Shown here one piece after another: positions 14,659-15,923 of a stretch of DNA of 15,923 bases; position 1 is the stretch's first letter; the number at the start of each line of letters is the position of its first letter. Both the position numbers and the translations under genes were made by a program. Source of the stretch: Actinomycetes bacterium (GTDB taxonomy: Bacteria; Actinomycetota; Actinomycetes; Propionibacteriales; Propionibacteriaceae); assembly GCA_023393755.1 (NCBI GenBank), contig JAEXCA010000128.1, positions 1-15,923 on the forward strand. Reading direction: 5' to 3'. The notes below the pieces were generated by a model. The model was given only the letters and a program-made list of their open reading frames with translations. It had not been told where the DNA came from and searched no databases.

Positions 14659-15810
14659 ACGCTCCCGCGGGCCGAACACCCTCAGGACGGCCTCGAGCCG
14701 GGCGAAGCCGCGGAGCTCGTCGGGCAGCAGGTGGGAGCCCTCCGTCCACTCGTTCCAGGCATTGATGGTCACCTCGCGGTAGGGGTGGGGGGACTCCGCC
14801 ACGAACGCCTGCGCCCGGCACAGTCCTCGCTCGAAGTCGTCCGGGGTGGCCTGCCAGATCGGCGGATACGGGACGTGGTCGCGGGAGTAGCCGACGTCGG
14901 CGGCGACCCGCGGCGACGAGTCCCAGCCCACCGTGACATTGGGATGGAACGGCACCGGGAGCCGCTCGCGGTACCGCTCGTACTCGGCGAACGCCCGGTC
15001 GGCGACCTGGTCCCAGGTGTCGGCGTGGGGGAACGGATGCGCACCGCTGTCGACGTGGTGGATCCACACGTAGGAACTGGCCGAACCGAACCCCAGGGCG
15101 TCGATCAGCGACTCCGGATCCTCGATCGGCAGTTCGGCCGGCAGGACGGCGAAACCCCACACCACCGCGTCGAGATGGACGCCGGGATGCCCGGCTTCCC
15201 GTGCTCGCCGGTCGAACCAGCGCAGTGCGTCCGCCGCCTGCTCCACTCCGCCCATTCCGCGGACGAAGGCGCCCACCTCGTAGATCGAGAACCGGGGCCG
15301 GCCCTCGATCCGGGTGTAGTGCGGCCGGCTGAAGTAGGCCTCAACGACGTGGTCGGCCATCCGCTCGAAGGCGGCCCGGTCGATGGAGCCGTGCTTCAGG
15401 GTGGCGGGAGTGTTCACCAGATCGGTCCGCGGGAAGATGTCGAGCAGGTCGTGGTTGGCCCACATCAACGAGAACTCCACGCCCTGCGGGTTGGGCGCGG
15501 CGAGGAAGCCCTCGTCCAGCGCCCGCTGCAGGTAGGGGCCGTCGTCGTACCAGTAGTAGTCGAAGATGAACCCGTCGATGCCGTGGCTGTCGGCCAGCTC
15601 GATGGACGACTGCGCCACCACCGGGTCGGCCTCGTCCTGGTAGCCCAGCGTGGGCACGATCGGCTGGCGGTGGCCCGGGAAGCGCGGCACCGCGTCCCGC
15701 ACGAGCGTCCACTCGTCCCAGCCGTCGCCGAACCAGGCGGCGTTGCGGGCGTCGCGGTGGTAGTCGGGGAAGTAGTAGCTCAGCAGCTTGGGTCTTGGGG
15801 CAGCCGTCAT
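14653..15810 (-). CDS. GH99-like (WbsX-type) domain protein
   Basis: This 385-residue protein resembles the Glyco_tran_WbsX/GH99-like family: 'SYYFPDYHRDARNAAWFGDG' (11-30), 'WDEWTLVRDAVPRFPGHRQP' (31-50), 'GIDGFIFDYYWYDDG' (77-91) and 'NAWNEWTEGSHLLPDE' (350-365). E354 and E357 have the E-x-x-E spacing of the GH99 catalytic pair. GH99 enzymes are endo-acting mannosidases, while WbsX-type members occur in polysaccharide clusters and most lack a tested activity. No signal peptide is seen, so action would be cytoplasmic. The ATG at 15810 has a GGAG about eight bases upstream. It is convergent with lysR. Function is not resolved beyond glycan processing. Confidence 0.75.
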   Translation of the reverse strand: MTAAPRPKLLSYYFPDYHRDARNAAWFGDGWDEWTLVRDAVPRFPGHRQPIVPTLGYQDEADPVVAQSSIELADSHGIDGFIFDYYWYDDGPYLQRALDEGFLAAPNPQGVEFSLMWANHDLLDIFPRTDLVNTPATLKHGSIDRAAFERMADHVVEAYFSRPHYTRIEGRPRFSIYEVGAFVRGMGGVEQAADALRWFDRRAREAGHPGVHLDAVVWGFAVLPAELPIEDPESLIDALGFGSASSYVWIHHVDSGAHPFPHADTWDQVADRAFAEYERYRERLPVPFHPNVTVGWDSSPRVAADVGYSRDHVPYPPIWQATPDDFERGLCRAQAFVAESPHPYREVTINAWNEWTEGSHLLPDELRGFARLEAVLRVFGPRERG

Positions 15811-15923
15811 GTCACTGCTCCGCCCGCCGGTGGGCTGGTCTGAATCAGCACTCGAGCCGCTTCGGGACGGCGTCGGCGGGGGTCGCGGGCCCCCCCCGCC
15901 CGGCCCGCCCCCCCCCCCGTGGT
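15811..15923. other. Upstream region ending in poly-C tracts
   Basis: After the upstream region of the GH99-like gene the sequence ends in eight (15890-15897) and eleven (15908-15918) consecutive C residues. This looks like a low-quality contig end rather than biology. No gene is seen. Confidence 0.6.

Noticed and set aside
13739..15160. A 473-residue minus-strand frame over lysR and the GH99-like gene
   Set aside because: It is a shadow of two well-supported genes on opposite strands.

Overview
The window is about 70% GC, with GTG starts, ATGA/GTGA overlaps and GC-rich third codon positions. It fits an actinomycete. The repeat 'TCTCGACAGGCTCGACCAGCGG' inside one gene, the actinobacterial style of membrane-fused copper nitrite reductase and the overall gene style point to Propionibacteriaceae or a close relative, but the family assignment is an inference. 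No rRNA, tRNA, CRISPR array, insertion sequence or phage gene was seen. The right end runs into poly-C tracts that look like a contig edge.

Layout, left to right. (1) 64-4046, minus strand: a two-gene nitrite/NO unit. A 362-residue NnrS-like membrane protein is translationally coupled (ATGA) to a 965-residue protein joining an NnrS-like membrane domain, a long disordered linker, a cupredoxin and a complete two-domain copper nitrite reductase (NirK). An AT-rich promoter island lies in front. (2) 4047-4422: a gene-free stretch with three copies of a degenerate hairpin-forming repeat. (3) 4423-8882, minus strand: a tight four-gene operon for a glycerol-kinase-like FGGY kinase, a xylose-isomerase-like TIM-barrel isomerase and a split transketolase (N- and C-terminal subunits). 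This is the gene set of the D-apiose transketolase pathway (apsI, aplK, aptA, aptB). (4) 8990-9952: a SorC-family sugar regulator. (5) 10010-11533: a DUF5060 plus apiosidase-like (DUF4038/GH140-type) glycoside hydrolase without a signal peptide. (6) 11699-15810: a histidine phosphatase, an MFS transporter, a divergent LysR regulator and a GH99-like (WbsX-type) protein.

How the parts fit. The main point of interest is regions 3 to 5, which read as one regulon for apiose, the branched pentose of plant apiosides and pectin. The predicted glycosidase would release apiose from imported apiosides. Isomerase would give apulose, kinase apulose 4-phosphate, and the split transketolase would combine this with glyceraldehyde 3-phosphate to give dihydroxyacetone phosphate and xylulose 5-phosphate. 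The regulator gene sits between hydrolase and kinase. All three promoters (hydrolase, regulator, kinase) carry a TTGCAT-type inverted repeat, perfect as GCATAGCTATGC in front of the regulator, so this is the likely SorC operator. No transporter for the substrate is inside the window. The nitrite reductase unit is separately promoted and looks functionally unrelated.
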